Source of the DNA: Rapana venosa | Lineage: Eukaryota; Mollusca; Gastropoda; Neogastropoda; Muricidae | NCBI GenBank assembly: GCA_028751875.1 | Contig: CM054167.1 | Location: 21,489,056 to 21,553,055 of the forward strand | Length of the DNA stretch: 64,000 nucleotides | Direction of reading: 5' to 3' | Part shown: in pieces, positions 44,707 to 54,563 of the stretch | Layout: every line of letters begins with the position of its first letter | Numbering within the stretch: the stretch's first letter is position 1 | Notes under the pieces: model-generated | Databases searched by the model: none | Told to the model about the DNA's origin: nothing | What the model saw: the letters and a program-made list of their open reading frames with translations, nothing else | Translations under genes and position numbers: made by a program

Positions 44707-45977
44707 TTGTTGTTGTTGACTTCAATTTTACGTCTGTTCACTTCTAGTGATATTAGACGAGGGGGTACAAATGGAGGGGTAGATGTCTTGTAAAAAAAAA
44801 AAAAATATATAAAAAACAAAAACAAAAAAACAAAAACAAAAAAAAAACAACCAAAAATACAACCAAAACCCCCCAAAACCCATGCTTTTACAAAAAATCA
44901 TATAAAGAAACTTGGCATTGCAATAGGAATTATAAAAAAAACCCATAAGAACAAGTCATTAACGTTAATGCAACTATAACAAATGTCCTAAGGGACTGCG
45001 GTAAAGACCTTTCACAATTTCAAATGCCAGTTTTAAATTATTGAATATGCTGGTAAGGGAATTTTCAGAAAAATGGGGCATGAAAGGTTTTACACTCTGG
45101 CAATCAAAAATTATATGAGTATTGGTGATATTCTCACCACATAGACATTTACCATTTTTGCTGAATTTGGTTATCAATGCATTTAGTTTCATTCTATAAA
45201 ATAAAGCAGTAATTCTTCTTGACATAAAAACATTTACACAAGCTTTTGAATGGTTCACGACTGTTAAATTATCGGTATTAATTGCAGTTCTAGTTAAAAA
45301 TCTCTCATTTTGCTGATTAGTTTCGGTGATCTTTCTCCATGATTTTTGTTCTAGTAAGCTGTACCCCTCTTTTAAGGATAAAGGTACATGCAATTCTATT
45401 GCATCCCTTCCATGTTTTGCACCTTTTTTTGCAGCTCTATCTGCCCACTCATTTGGAAAGAATCCAGTGTGTGAAGGCACCCAACAAAAATTCACACTTA
45501 TGTCCTTTAATGTTAAGAGATGGATGATATGCTTAATTTCTAATATAATTTTCGAAGTTTTCTTATAACATGGGGATTTTAAAGCATACAATACCAACTT
45601 CGAATCAACGCAAAGAAGGATTTGGAATATATACAATGGCAAATCAAGAATATAAGTAAGACCCATTAATATTGCTATTAGTTCTGCTGTAAATATCGAG
45701 TGATATTTACCAACATAGTATGATTTTTCAATTTTCAACGCTGGTATAACAAAAGCAGAACCTGTTTCTTGATTATCTAAACGTGATCCGTCTGTATAAA
45801 TTTGTAAATGGTCAAAATACTTATGATGAATGTGGGATCGGACATCAGAAACCATTATATTCAAATTGTCATTCTTATTTACATTAGATACCTCTATGTC
45901 AAAGTGTGCTTTATTCATCTCCCATGATGGGCAAGGTAAGATTGTTTCTCGTGTGTCCATGCTGTGTTGATTAACTT
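44707..45977 (-). mobile_element. RT/RNase H LINE copy 2 (inverted, strongly 5'-truncated)
   Basis: On the minus strand this matches copy 1 from about 10999 to 12290: RNase H domain, Cys-rich C-terminus, 3' UTR and (CAA)n end. Only a handful of residue differences are visible (for example K/L, I/T, G/D, L/M substitutions), so nucleotide identity is probably about 98%. Like copy 1, its flanks are GT/AC repeats on both sides (44696-44706 and 45978-46018). It lies in the intron between F-BAR exons b and c. Confidence 0.92.
44974..45977 (-). CDS. RNase H and C-terminal part of the LINE polyprotein (truncated)
   Basis: The frame is open from the truncation point to the same stop as copy 1. It keeps IYTDGSRL, FTAELIAI, CVDSK and WVPSHTGFF, i.e. 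all the RNase H catalytic positions, but has no RT. The upstream methionine and residues read in frame before 45977 come from flanking GT-repeat sequence, so this is not a functional start. Confidence 0.85.
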
Positions 45978-46063
45978 GTGTGTGTGTGTGAGTGTATATG
46001 TGCGCGTGTGTGTGTGTGTTTTCATGAGCTGACAGTGATTCATGTATTCTGTACATGTTGCAG

Positions 46064-46126
46064 CATTTACAAGAGGGGGCCAAGCTGCAGGAACAGTTGA
46101 GGCAAAGCGCTCAGGCTTTAGATAGA
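46064..46126 (+). CDS. F-BAR exon c (63 bp)
   Basis: Acceptor TTGCAG|CATTTA and donor GATAGA|GTGAGT. Its 21 codons read HLQEGAKLQEQLRQSAQALD plus R, aligning with the (N)FHDGRKAQQHIExxWKQLExSK segment of the family. Both borders are phase 0. It lies just 86 bp from the truncated 5' end of LINE copy 2 at 44707-45977. Confidence 0.88.
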
Positions 46127-46219
46127 GTGAGTCCCTCTGTTCACATTGCTTTCCTCTGTCTCTCTCGCCTTTCCTACTTTAACAGTAGTTTTATCTGGGG
46201 GGTGGGGAGGTGGGGGGTT

Positions 46220-46660
46220 GGGGGAGGCAGCCTAGTGGTTAGAGAGTTGTGCCCATGGTCGGACAGTCTGGGTTTGAGCCACGAACGAGGCAACCCCCCC
46301 CCCCCCCCCATCCCTTTTGAGGGTTTTTTTCTCTCTCCCCCTGGAGTTGACATCAGTACCAGCTCCTCTGCCATGAAATTCTTTTAGATGAGACTGTAAA
46401 CTTAGAGCCTGTGTGGCTAGCGCATGCAGAAGGTCTTGTTAAAAATCCGTTTCTCTGTTCAGAAAAGTAGGTCATTGTGTGGTGGTGGGAACGGATGACT
46501 ATCTATAAAAAAACGCATGCACTCTAGTGTGGTGTTTAGATACTATCCCCATAGTCGGACTGTGGCCAGCTTGATAATGGGCAGTAAAGGGTCGCATACG
46601 CAAAATCTCGCCATTGGTGAACCCCCCAGAGCTGTAGCCAAGGAGCAGGGGAAAGAACCC
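46220..46660 (+). mobile_element. tRNA-derived SINE type 2 with hairpin tail
   Basis: GGCAGCCTAGTGGTTAGAGA head, GGTTTGAGCCACGAACGAGG, centre GATGAGACTGTAAACTTAGA and the tail TTGGTGAACCCCCCAGAGC. It lies just downstream of F-BAR exon c. Confidence 0.8.
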
Positions 46661-47381
46661 CGCTGCTCCAAAACCATCCTCTTCCAACCTTTCAGGTTAT
46701 CCAGAGCCTGACGCCTTTTGCAGAGACCCAGGCTTTGGCACCCAACTGAGATACACTGAGGAATCTGATGAAGAACTCTTCAGTGCCGTGCCTCAATGTC
46801 TCCCCAGGAAAAGAAGATAGTCTGACACACTGTACAGTATATAATCATGACAACAGAAATAAAACGTGGGTTGTTGTTTTTGGGTTTTTTTGCCTGTTCC
46901 AAAGTCAGATTTGGCTCGTATACTTATTACATGAGACTTAATTTCCATATGTTCTCACCCTGTCATCTTCCTGTTTTGCATGTGTTTTCATATGGTCGTA
47001 AGGGCTACCCCCCTCCCATCCTCCCCAATGATGCATCAATTGGGCGAAGATTGTGTTGCTCACCTTTGACCTCTCTGCTATTTTCTGCTTGAAATTTCAA
47101 AGTCAGTAAATCATATTTTGTAGGTGGCCTTCACCATGGTGTGGTTCAAGTATTTTTGACTTGACATACATCTACTCCCAAAACCCCTTTGTATTGCATT
47201 TCATTACACTTCCATCACATCCATACTTAGCTTATCGTTTGGTGTGGTAGTGTGAAGCATTTATTTCACACACAAATAAACGCACTCCTCTCTCATTGAA
47301 AAAGATCAGCAGCAATACCTACCTCTGAATTTATTTTGAAAAATGTTAAACGTTGAGATTTCAACAGAAAATAGCAATCGC

Positions 47382-47694
47382 CATGCTGAAATCCTGGAGG
47401 CACCATGGTCGAGTGGTTTAGGCGGTCAACTCGTGATCCAGAGGTCGCGGGTTCGATCCCCGTTCGGCTTGGTGTTGTGTCCTTGGGAAAGACACTTTAC
47501 TCCTATTTTCCTCACTCCACCCAGGTGTACAAGTGGGTACCAGCTCTGCTGGGGAAGTATCTGGCGACAGACTAGCGTCCTGTCACAGGGGTGGTGAAAA
47601 ACCATCAGTTCGCTTAACGCTACAGAAACCGGGATAAGCTCCGGCTCTATGGGCCTTCTGGCTCAAAAGAACATACTACTATACATGCTGAAAT
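47382..47694 (+). mobile_element. tRNA-derived SINE type 5 with 11-bp target duplication
   Basis: CATGCTGAAAT at 47382-47392 and 47684-47694 flank the insert. The head GGCACCATGGTCGAGTGGTT, then GTCGCGGGTTCGATCCCCG, is a well-preserved tRNA (Ser/Leu-like) with both A and B boxes. The body TGTGTCCTTGGGAAAGACAC and CACCCAGGTGTACAAGTGGG is a widely seen invertebrate SINE body. The insertion is young-looking. Confidence 0.92.
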
Positions 47695-48239
47695 ACACAG
47701 AGAGGTCAAAGTTGAGCAACACAATCTCCATTCAATTGACAGATCATCCAAACAAAGATCATGAGGATCCTCCATAAATCAACAATAGCCCACGCCAACT
47801 GAAATTTCCATTACTGGTGTCTGCTAAGTGCCAAGACCAACATTACAATGTAATTACACTTTGAAGTACTGTGTTGAGATTGTCCTTAGATGATTATGAC
47901 AAGCTCTGAGCATAACAAACTATACAATCCTTTATTAAAGGAGAACCAAAATACCCCCTGCTCTGAAGTCGGAGTATGGCTGCACATATGGTGATGTACC
48001 TTGAAGACAGTCATGAATACAAACAGACTTCACACCAAGTGTGTCCGAAAGGTCTCACAATGATTTCCTGGTGTAGTGAGTTAGGCTGCGTGCATATTCT
48101 GGGTGACCCCCAGGGTGTGTATATGTGTATGTGCATGCATGTGTGTGTGTACTTGTTGTGTGTGTGTGTTTGTTTGAAGATAAAAAAGATTAATATAAGT
48201 TAGAAGAGTCAAGTGTATATCATCTTCACCATTATTCAT

Positions 48240-48345
48240 CCCGGAAATTGGAATGCGGCTACCTTTATGGTGGGCTAAGATGGTCGCGTATGCAAAAACT
48301 CACCATTGGTGAACCTCGTAGCTCTAGCCGAGGAAGGAAAAAAAT
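48240..48345 (+). repeat. Hairpin-type SINE tail (solo) upstream of F-BAR exon d
   Basis: AATGCGGCTACCTTTATGGT, TGGTCGCGTATGCAAAAACT and GAACCTCGTAGCTCTAGCCG then AGG. CCTCG/CGAGG bases pair around an 8-9 base loop. Confidence 0.75.
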
Positions 48346-48483
48346 TCATTACGAGTGGGGTTTTTTTCCCTTCTTCTTCTAGATGCAATAATCTTCTTGT
48401 AATTTGTTTTTCTTTTTCTAGACGTACTAATCTTCTTGTCATTGTCATTCTGTTGATTACCGTTTATTGTGGTTTTGTTTCAG

Positions 48484-48588
48484 TCCAAAAAGCAATATGA
48501 AAAAGCGTTCAGAGATTCGGAGAAGGCGATGGACAACTACAGAAAAGCAGACGCAGACATCAATCTATCACGAGCTGAAGTAGAAAAG
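48484..48588 (+). CDS. F-BAR exon d (105 bp): DADINLSRAEVEK
   Basis: Acceptor TTTCAG|TCCAAA and donor GAAAAG|GTTAGT; 35 codons, phase 0 at both ends. It reads SKKQYEKAFRDSEKAMDNYR then KADADINLSRAEVEK. The (K)xDADINxxxAxVEK motif is conserved in FBP17/CIP4/TOCA-1. Confidence 0.93.
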
Positions 48589-48679
48589 GTTAGTCGGCAT
48601 TTCATTCTTTTTTTTCCCCCCTGAATTGTTTGTTTTCATGTATGTCTTTTTGGTCGCTGTCACTATTGTGATCTCTTCC

Positions 48680-49115
48680 AGGTTTAGATGCTGCGTAATA
48701 TCCTCGAAGTCAGAATGTGGTCCCACTCTCACCTTGTTGCACAACACCTACGCTCATTTGGAAAAGCCCAGCTCTTTGCTTGCATTCTCTTCATTGACTT
48801 CTCCTCTGCCTTCAATGCCATCGAACCACATCTCCTAGCTCTCAAATTCCTTTCACAGAATGTCTGTCCTGGGAACATTCTTTGGGGTTATGAACTTTCT
48901 CATGAACTGAACACAGTGTGTTGGATTTTAAAAAAAAAAATGTATCAGCTGAAAAGTCAGTGTTTGCTGGTTCTCCTCAGGGCACTGTTCTGTCTCCTAT
49001 TCTTTTCACTCTGTACAGTAATGACTGGCCTGTTTCTGACATTACACCGTCGATTAGATATTCAGATGAATCCGCTCTTGAATATCTGTCCAACTCTCAT
49101 CCCATGTATATCTAA
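48680..49115 (+). pseudogene. Non-LTR reverse transcriptase relic in F-BAR intron
   Basis: Two frames carry RT motifs: FIDFSSAFNAIEPHLLALK (motif A region, 48797 on) and GSPQGTVLSPILFTLYSND (motif B, 48974 on), followed by IRYSDESALEYL, which is a mutated YADD motif C. Stops and frameshifts separate them. The clade is uncertain (Rex/CR1-like phrasing). Confidence 0.75.
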
Positions 49116-49227
49116 AAAAATGAAGCATTTTCCTCCTGATGTAAAAGAGACCAGCTGCATCCCCTTCATTTTTCATTGCGTTTCTGTTTGAAATTGTCTC
49201 CGTTCATGATCCCTTTTTCTGTGTGTG

Positions 49228-49387
49228 GAGAAATGTCTGTAGTGTGTGTTCATAGACAGCAAAGAGTATTGTCTGTTGTGTGTGTTCTCAGTAAAGAATA
49301 TTGTCTATTGTGTGTGTTCTCAGTAAAGAATATTGTCTGTTGTGTGTGTTCTCAGTAAAGAGTATTGTCTATCGTGTGTGTCCACAG
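49228..49387 (+). repeat. 32-bp tandem array phased to the acceptor of F-BAR exon e
   Basis: Unit starts at 49260, 49292, 49324 and 49356, with exon e at 49388: exact 32-bp spacing. Each unit ends in a CAG acceptor (GTGTTCTCAG or GTGTCCACAG) and begins (C/T)AAAGA(A/G)TATTGTCT, resembling the exon start CAAAGGATGATAATG. Confidence 0.95.
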
Positions 49388-49516
49388 CAAAGGATGATAA
49401 TGAACCAGAAGGCTCAGACGTGCGAGGAGTGTAAAAGTGAATATGCCAACGTTCTCCAACAGTTCAACACTAGTCAGCAGGAGCACTATCAGACCTCCAT
49501 GCCGCAAGTCTTCCAG
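49388..49516 (+). CDS. F-BAR exon e (129 bp)
   Basis: Acceptor TCCACAG|CAAAGG and donor TTCCAG|GTCAGT; 43 codons, phase 0. It includes KAQTCEECKSEYANVLQQFN and HYQTSMPQVFQ, matching the KxxYxxxLQxFNxxQxxYYxxxxPxxFQ block of the family. The acceptor closes a 32-bp tandem array whose units all end in CAG and restart like the exon. Confidence 0.92.
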
Positions 49517-49594
49517 GTCAGTATGTGTGTGTATATTTCATTTTATTTAATTAATTAATTTATTTATTTAATTTTATTTATACCATTTTAAATC

Positions 49595-49982
49595 ATTGCA
49601 GATTTCTCTGCATGAAATTCAGGCTGCTCTCCCCGGGGAGAGCACGTCGCCACAAGAGCAGCGCCACCACCCATTTTTTGTCTGTTTTCCTGTCTGCAAC
49701 TGTATTTGTTTCCCTATCAGAGTGGGTTTTTTCTACAGAATTTTGTCAAGGACAACTCTCTTGTTGCTGTGGGTTCTTTTACATGCGCTAAATAATTATG
49801 TGTAGCACACGGGACCTTGGTTTATCGTCTCATCCGAAAGACTAGTGCCCAGACCACCACTCATGGTCTCATGGATGGAGGAAAAGTTTCGGGTCCAAAC
49901 GGGATTTGAACCACTGCACACTTCCGACCCGAACTTTTCGCTTTCTAGACAGGCGTGTTACCTCTAGACCACCGATCCACAT
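49595..49982 (-). mobile_element. tRNA-derived SINE type 3
   Basis: Same family reversed: it starts (plus sense) with CAGATTTCTCTGCATGAAAT and GCTGCTCTCCCCGGGGAGAG and ends with ACCTCTAGACCACCGATCCA. Located in the intron after F-BAR exon e. Confidence 0.87.
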
Positions 49983-50139
49983 ATATATATATGCGTATGT
50001 GTGTGTGTGTTTGTGTGTGTATGTGTGTGTGTGTGTGGAGGGTGTGTGTAGGTGTGTGTGTAGGATGTGTGTGTGTGACTATGTGTGTGTGTGTGCGTAG
50101 GTGCACGCACATATGCAAACTCCTGTGTACAATGCAGGA

Positions 50140-50505
50140 TAGTACAACACAACAAAGTACAAAACAGTACAGTACAGTACAATGCAATATAATATATATC
50201 AATACTGTACAATACAATACAATGCATATCAGTACAGTAGAATACAGTATAATAAACACACCACACCACACCACACCACACCACATCTCACCACACCACA
50301 CCACACCACACCACATCTCACCACACCACCACACCACACCACACCACCACCGCACCACACCACACACCACACCACCACACCACACCACATCTCACCACAC
50401 ACTTCCCACCACCACCACAACCACCACACCCCACCACACCACATCTCACCACATCTCACCACACCCACCCCACCACACCACACCCCACCACAACCACCAT
50501 GATAT
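50140..50505. repeat. Degenerate (ACAGT)/(CACAC)n minisatellite
   Basis: GTACAATACAATGCA-type units (50140-50250), then CCACACCACA/CATCTCACCA units (50258-50500). Confidence 0.9.
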
Positions 50506-50852
50506 TCTAAAGATTTTACTTCACATACATAATTTGCTCTACAAATAATCGATTTCTATGCCCAAAATATGCTGTATTGCGAAGAAAATGTATTCCTTTG
50601 TATTATTACAGATTTCCATCGAATCTGAAAGTGCAGCTTCTTTGTATGAACGCTAAACCTAGTTTGATGTTTAAAGTTGGATTATTTCTTACTAAATGTT
50701 TAGATATCAGAAGTAAGTATGTTCACCTTACATGAAAGTATATGATTAACTGTTGTTCCTATGGGCCATATGGCCTGCAAAAACTGAATTAAAGTTATTG
50801 TTATTGTTATTGTTAACCACCACATCACACCATAACGGGTATACCGTTGCAG

Positions 50853-50999
50853 CATCTTCAAGACATGGAGGAGAAGCGGATCAGCAAAGTGCAGGAGTGC
50901 ATCCAGCAGTGTTCGGTGACGGAGAAGAACGTCATCCCCATCATCAACACCTGCATAGAGGGCATGGCCAAAGCCTCCGCCAGCATCGACAGCGCTCAG
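50853..50999 (+). CDS. F-BAR exon f (147 bp)
   Basis: Acceptor GTTGCAG|CATCTT and donor GCTCAG|GTAACG; 49 codons, phase 0. It reads HLQDMEEKRISKVQECIQQC, then a VIPIINTCIEGMAKASASID segment. This aligns with IQEMEERRI and VIPIIGKCLDGIxxAAxSID of FBP17, the last long helix of the F-BAR fold. Confidence 0.94.
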
Positions 51000-51290
51000 G
51001 TAACGTAACCTTACTGCCCCCCCCCCACCACCAACCACACACACACACACACACATACACACACACCTCTCTCCTTATTTTCCATCTTTTGCTTCAGGGG
51101 GACAGGATGGCTTAGTAGTTACAGCCTTGAGCTTGTGATCTGAGAGCGTATTGTTGCCCACACCTCTCTCCTTTCTTTTCCACCTCTCGCTTCAGGGGTA
51201 CAGGATGGCCTAGTGGTTAGAGCGTTGAGCTTGTGATCTGAGAGCGTAACGTTCCCTGCACCTCTCCTTTTCCACCCCTCACTTCAGGGG

Positions 51291-51749
51291 TGCAGGATGG
51301 CTTAGTGGTTAGGGCATTGAGCTCACGATCTGAAGGTGCTTGGTTGAGTCAGCACCAAGATGCTTGTTCGAGGGGATTTTTTCCTCCCTTGAAGTTAACA
51401 TCAGTACTGATTCCTCTTCCCTGGAAAGTCCTTCGGGTGGGACTTTAAACTGAGGTCTAGTGTACGGGTGCATGCAGAACATCTTGCATACCGATATTAT
51501 GAAATGTGGCTTTTTTGGTGTCTTTCGAGATTATGGTACGTATCAGTGTGCCTGTCAGTATTGTAATTGCCCTTCATGGGATGATTAAAGTGTTTTTGAC
51601 TTGACTTGACTTGATTGCACACATGTTAAGACCTGTACCGCCTTTTGGAAGAGGAGGGCTTTGTGTGCTGGTAGGAACAGTTGACAGACTGAAAAAGCCC
51701 AAAACAAAAAAAGCAGCCACATATGCACTGAAGTTGGCATGCAGCTACC
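51291..51749 (+). mobile_element. tRNA-derived SINE type 2, left part (continues at 54328 after the piggyBac insertion)
   Basis: GCAGGATGGCTTAGTGGTTA head, then central block and tail up to GCATGCAGCTACC, exactly where the piggyBac-like element begins. The last piece of the tail is at 54328-54395. A smaller insert ending in (TTGAC)n lies at about 51500-51612. Partial extra heads at 51096-51150 and 51192-51250 form a short tandem series. Confidence 0.82.
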
Positions 51750-52545
51750 TTAACCCTCTTGTCCCCGATCCGGCCGCAGCCGACAGTAACGGAGGCTGCC
51801 GCTAGATTCCAATCCGACCGCAGCCGACAGTTGGTGCTGCCCACGTGGGCAGTACTTTTCCATCACACACAGATCTCGCGGTTTTCACACTATGTGTCTG
51901 AACATTGGTGGGGCGATGCAGGGAGGGTGTCAGAGGATGCCAGTGATAAATTTAGACCACTAACATGCGTGTAGTGGGGAGGGAAGGAAGAAATAACAGC
52001 CAGCGACCGGAATGCTTTTCAATGGTGCAGCGTGGCGAAAAAAAAAGGCGTTTTCTTTAGTAGCAGATGATTCATCTGATTAGCGAGACGATAAATTGAA
52101 TGTTATTGCCTTGGAAGACATTTGAACGAGAATTGTTAAGTGAGTCCAATATTAACCCTAGTAGCGCTGAATATGCAGCAACAAGCCTCACTTCTATTGG
52201 CTGAATTAACATTGGCTAGCATTGTTTTGGAGCAGGGTGGGCTCAAACAACCCTTGGTATTGATATATAAAACTGAATTAAATGTGTTAAGCTATATATC
52301 ACTGGAAAGAACAGATAATATGCTTTTAAATGAGTGTAATTTTATAATAGTGTGTAGTGATTATGATTATGTAAAAAAAATCACAAAAAAAAAATTGTGT
52401 GCGCACTACTGATCACTGTTTCATCGTCAGGGTCCCGGATCGATTTTAACACGATAAGCAAAGTTCTTGCGGTGCATAAATGTCATGATTAGGTAAACAC
52501 TATTTCTTGACATTAGTTTTCAAAAAATAAGGAGTTTGTATCGCT

Positions 52546-52815
52546 TTATCGGTCACCAAATACTCGGAAAAGTTCAGCGAAAGGATCGACGCCATCGTGA
52601 CCAATCGTGACCGTCATGGGGAATGTGCGAAGTGGTGGCTTTCTATGACGAAAATACAAAGATCGCTTGATTTCATGTGATGCAAAGTATTCAGCAGCAT
52701 AGCGATTTGACTCAACACAGTTATTTCGAAGCCTCGTTGCGTCAAAATAAAGTAAAACAATCTGTGACGTCGAAATCGCCGAGTAGCGAAGAAGTCCATC
52801 CAGCAAAACTAGCAC
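52546..52815 (-). pseudogene. piggyBac transposase fragment (element B)
   Basis: The minus frame contains IVLLYFDATRLRNNCVESNR followed by YAAEYFA. This is the same (E)(T/S)NRYA landmark as in element A, in a clearly different sequence. It continues to a stop near 52546 without the catalytic core, so it is a deletion derivative. Confidence 0.65.
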
Positions 52816-53179
52816 CGCTCGATTCAGTCCGATCGCGATCGATTTTTAACCAAGTTTTTAAAAATATTCCACAATCCTTACCTCATCGTCTCTCTCATTG
52901 TTTATTTCAACCAAATCCAGCCTCTAAAACTCCTCCTCGCTGTCAATATTGTAAAAAAGCTCGAAAAACGCTTGAAGAAATTCTAGTGCAAACACTGGCC
53001 GCCATTTTTGTTGAAGACGATCTCGGCTGGTCCGAAAAAAAAACAAAAACACTCTTAACCAATCAGATTCTTCGTTGCTTGTGTGTGTCAAACGACCTTC
53101 ACCCCTTTCTGCGGGCCTTAACATTCATTGGCTGACCTTTGAAAGCGAAAGTAAGCTTTCAACTATGATCACCCACGTC

Positions 53180-53240
53180 ATCCCGGAATATTCCGGGATC
53201 CGCCACACAGCTTAGACCCGCCTTTACCGGAATATTCCGG
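53180..53240. promoter_or_regulatory. Pair of perfect palindromes near the end of piggyBac-like element B
   Basis: A 20-bp perfect palindrome (ATCCCGGAATATTCCGGGAT, 53180-53199) and a 14-bp one (CCGGAATATTCCGG, 53227-53240) lie 28 bp apart, within 80 bp of the element's terminus. They are probably subterminal transposase-binding or hairpin sites (inference). Confidence 0.6.
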
Positions 53241-53429
53241 GAACCGTGCTTCTAGAGTTAAATGATTACGAGGAAGAGGAGGAAGGAAATGCTGCAGTTA
53301 TGGAGAAGAGTGTGCCTGAAAATAATGTGCTACACAGCACATTCCTGACCTGTGCTACACACACCGACTGTGGAGAACTTTGACCTCCTGGCCGGTCCGC
53401 GGCATAGACGCCTGAAAGCGTGATGCCTT

Positions 53430-53558
53430 TTGACTGTTTTCTCATTATTACCACACTTTTGCTTTGAAACTGCAATGGCAGAAACGAACAGATATGCTGA
53501 TAATGAAAATAGCAAGAAGGAAAATAACATAGGTCTCCGGTCTGCCAAGGTTCGACAG
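53430..53558 (+). pseudogene. piggyBac transposase fragment (element A)
   Basis: The frame reads FSLLPHFCFETAMAETNRYA followed by DNENSKK and ends in RSAKVRQ at CAG|GTGAGA. The xxETNRYAxx motif after an F-rich stretch is characteristic of the start of the piggyBac transposase domain. The catalytic DDD region is absent, so this is an internally deleted, non-autonomous copy. An acidic stretch just upstream (53263-53290, EEEEE) resembles the acidic N-terminus of such proteins. Confidence 0.7.
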
Positions 53559-54327
53559 GTGAGAGCAATGGGCACACCCCTCCCCCCCCACACACACACA
53601 CACATCCATAATTTGTACTTTTTGTGATGCGATGTGACCCTGTGCCACCACTACGACTACTTTAGAGACTACCAACATTAAAATTTTGTAGAGTTACAGT
53701 TCTGTGTTGTTTCGAAATTGTCACACCTGTGCTGTGACAATGGTGACAGTGTGACAGTCATGTACAATAATACACTTCTGTACACTTAACAAACATGTGG
53801 TAGCACACGCAGATATGAACTGCAGTATAAAGGTCACATGTCGATTGAATATGACTTGTTTTCAAAAGAAAAAATAGTTAAACAAAACTTCTGTCTCCTC
53901 GAGACATACCATAAAACAACAGGTGCTATGGGGACATTGTGTGACACATCCTTGAAGCACTATTTCACATAACTATTGTAAACACATCAGCTGGTATCAC
54001 TCCTTATTCGAGACTGATATGCTTGAACTATTGTCAAATCCATGCAGGATTTTGCTGTTTTAATCATATATACTATATTTTTACCTGTGATTGGTGACAG
54101 ATAAGGTGACAATGACAAGACATCTGGTGACCAGACACATAAACTTGCGCCTAAATGCAAGTACAAAGACATACCTAGCTTGTAACAAAATTTCAGCTTG
54201 ATAACTTGTCATGCACACACACAATTGTCTTAGGAGTAAAGTAAGTCAGATGGAAGTAGAAAACCTGCAAAGAATTCAAAATCTACAGGCAGTTTAGCTC
54301 TGTAGAATCCAACAACAAGAGGGTTAA

Positions 54328-54395
54328 TGGTGGGTTAAACGGTCGCATACACAAAATGTCACTATGGGCGAATCTTAGATCTCTAGCTGAGGAAG
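54328..54395 (+). mobile_element. Last part of the SINE tail split by the piggyBac-like element
   Basis: TGGTGGGTTAAACGGTCGCA through ATCTCTAGCTGAGGAAG, the hairpin-type tail whose first half ends at 51749. Confidence 0.85.
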
Positions 54396-54563
54396 ATCAC
54401 CAGCACTGGGGAAGTATAATAATGATAATGATATATGGAATTTATAAAGTGCTGTATCTTGTGAAAACAAATCACAGCATTTCCATTCAACCTATTTTTC
54501 ACTCATGCAATCAACCTCAATTAGTTTAAAACAAATTCAAATCTACATAGTGTGCATGACATC

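Larger units (their letters stand above)
52152..53261 (-). mobile_element. Second piggyBac-like element B, nested inside element A
   Basis: TTAA at 52152-52155 and 53258-53261 flank ends CCCTAGTAGCGC and the reverse complement of CTCTAGAAGCAC (10 of 12 positions agree). These ends differ from those of element A. The element is 1102 bp. Minus-strand coding remnants of a piggyBac transposase are inside (52546-52815). Two copies of CCGGAATATTCCGG lie next to the right end. Confidence 0.8.
51750..54327 (+). mobile_element. piggyBac-like DNA transposon A with TTAA duplications
   Basis: TTAA at 51750-51753 and 54324-54327 flank perfect 9-bp terminal inverted repeats, CCCTCTTGT (51754) and ACAAGAGGG (ending 54323). 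The element is 2570 bp. The SINE tail around it is cleanly split: removing the element plus one TTAA restores the GCAGCTACC-TTAA-TGGTGGG order seen in other copies of that SINE tail. Two imperfect subterminal repeats with CCGCAGCCGACAG lie near the left end. A transposase remnant lies at 53430-53558. The element is in the intron between F-BAR exons f and g. Confidence 0.9.

Noticed and set aside
47395..47470. Possible tRNA gene
   Set aside because: A and B boxes are good, but the sequence runs directly into a SINE body with an 11-bp target duplication, so it is a SINE head.
52677..53135. 152-residue plus-strand frame in the piggyBac-like element
   Set aside because: It overlaps, antisense, the recognisable transposase remnant and has no known motif.
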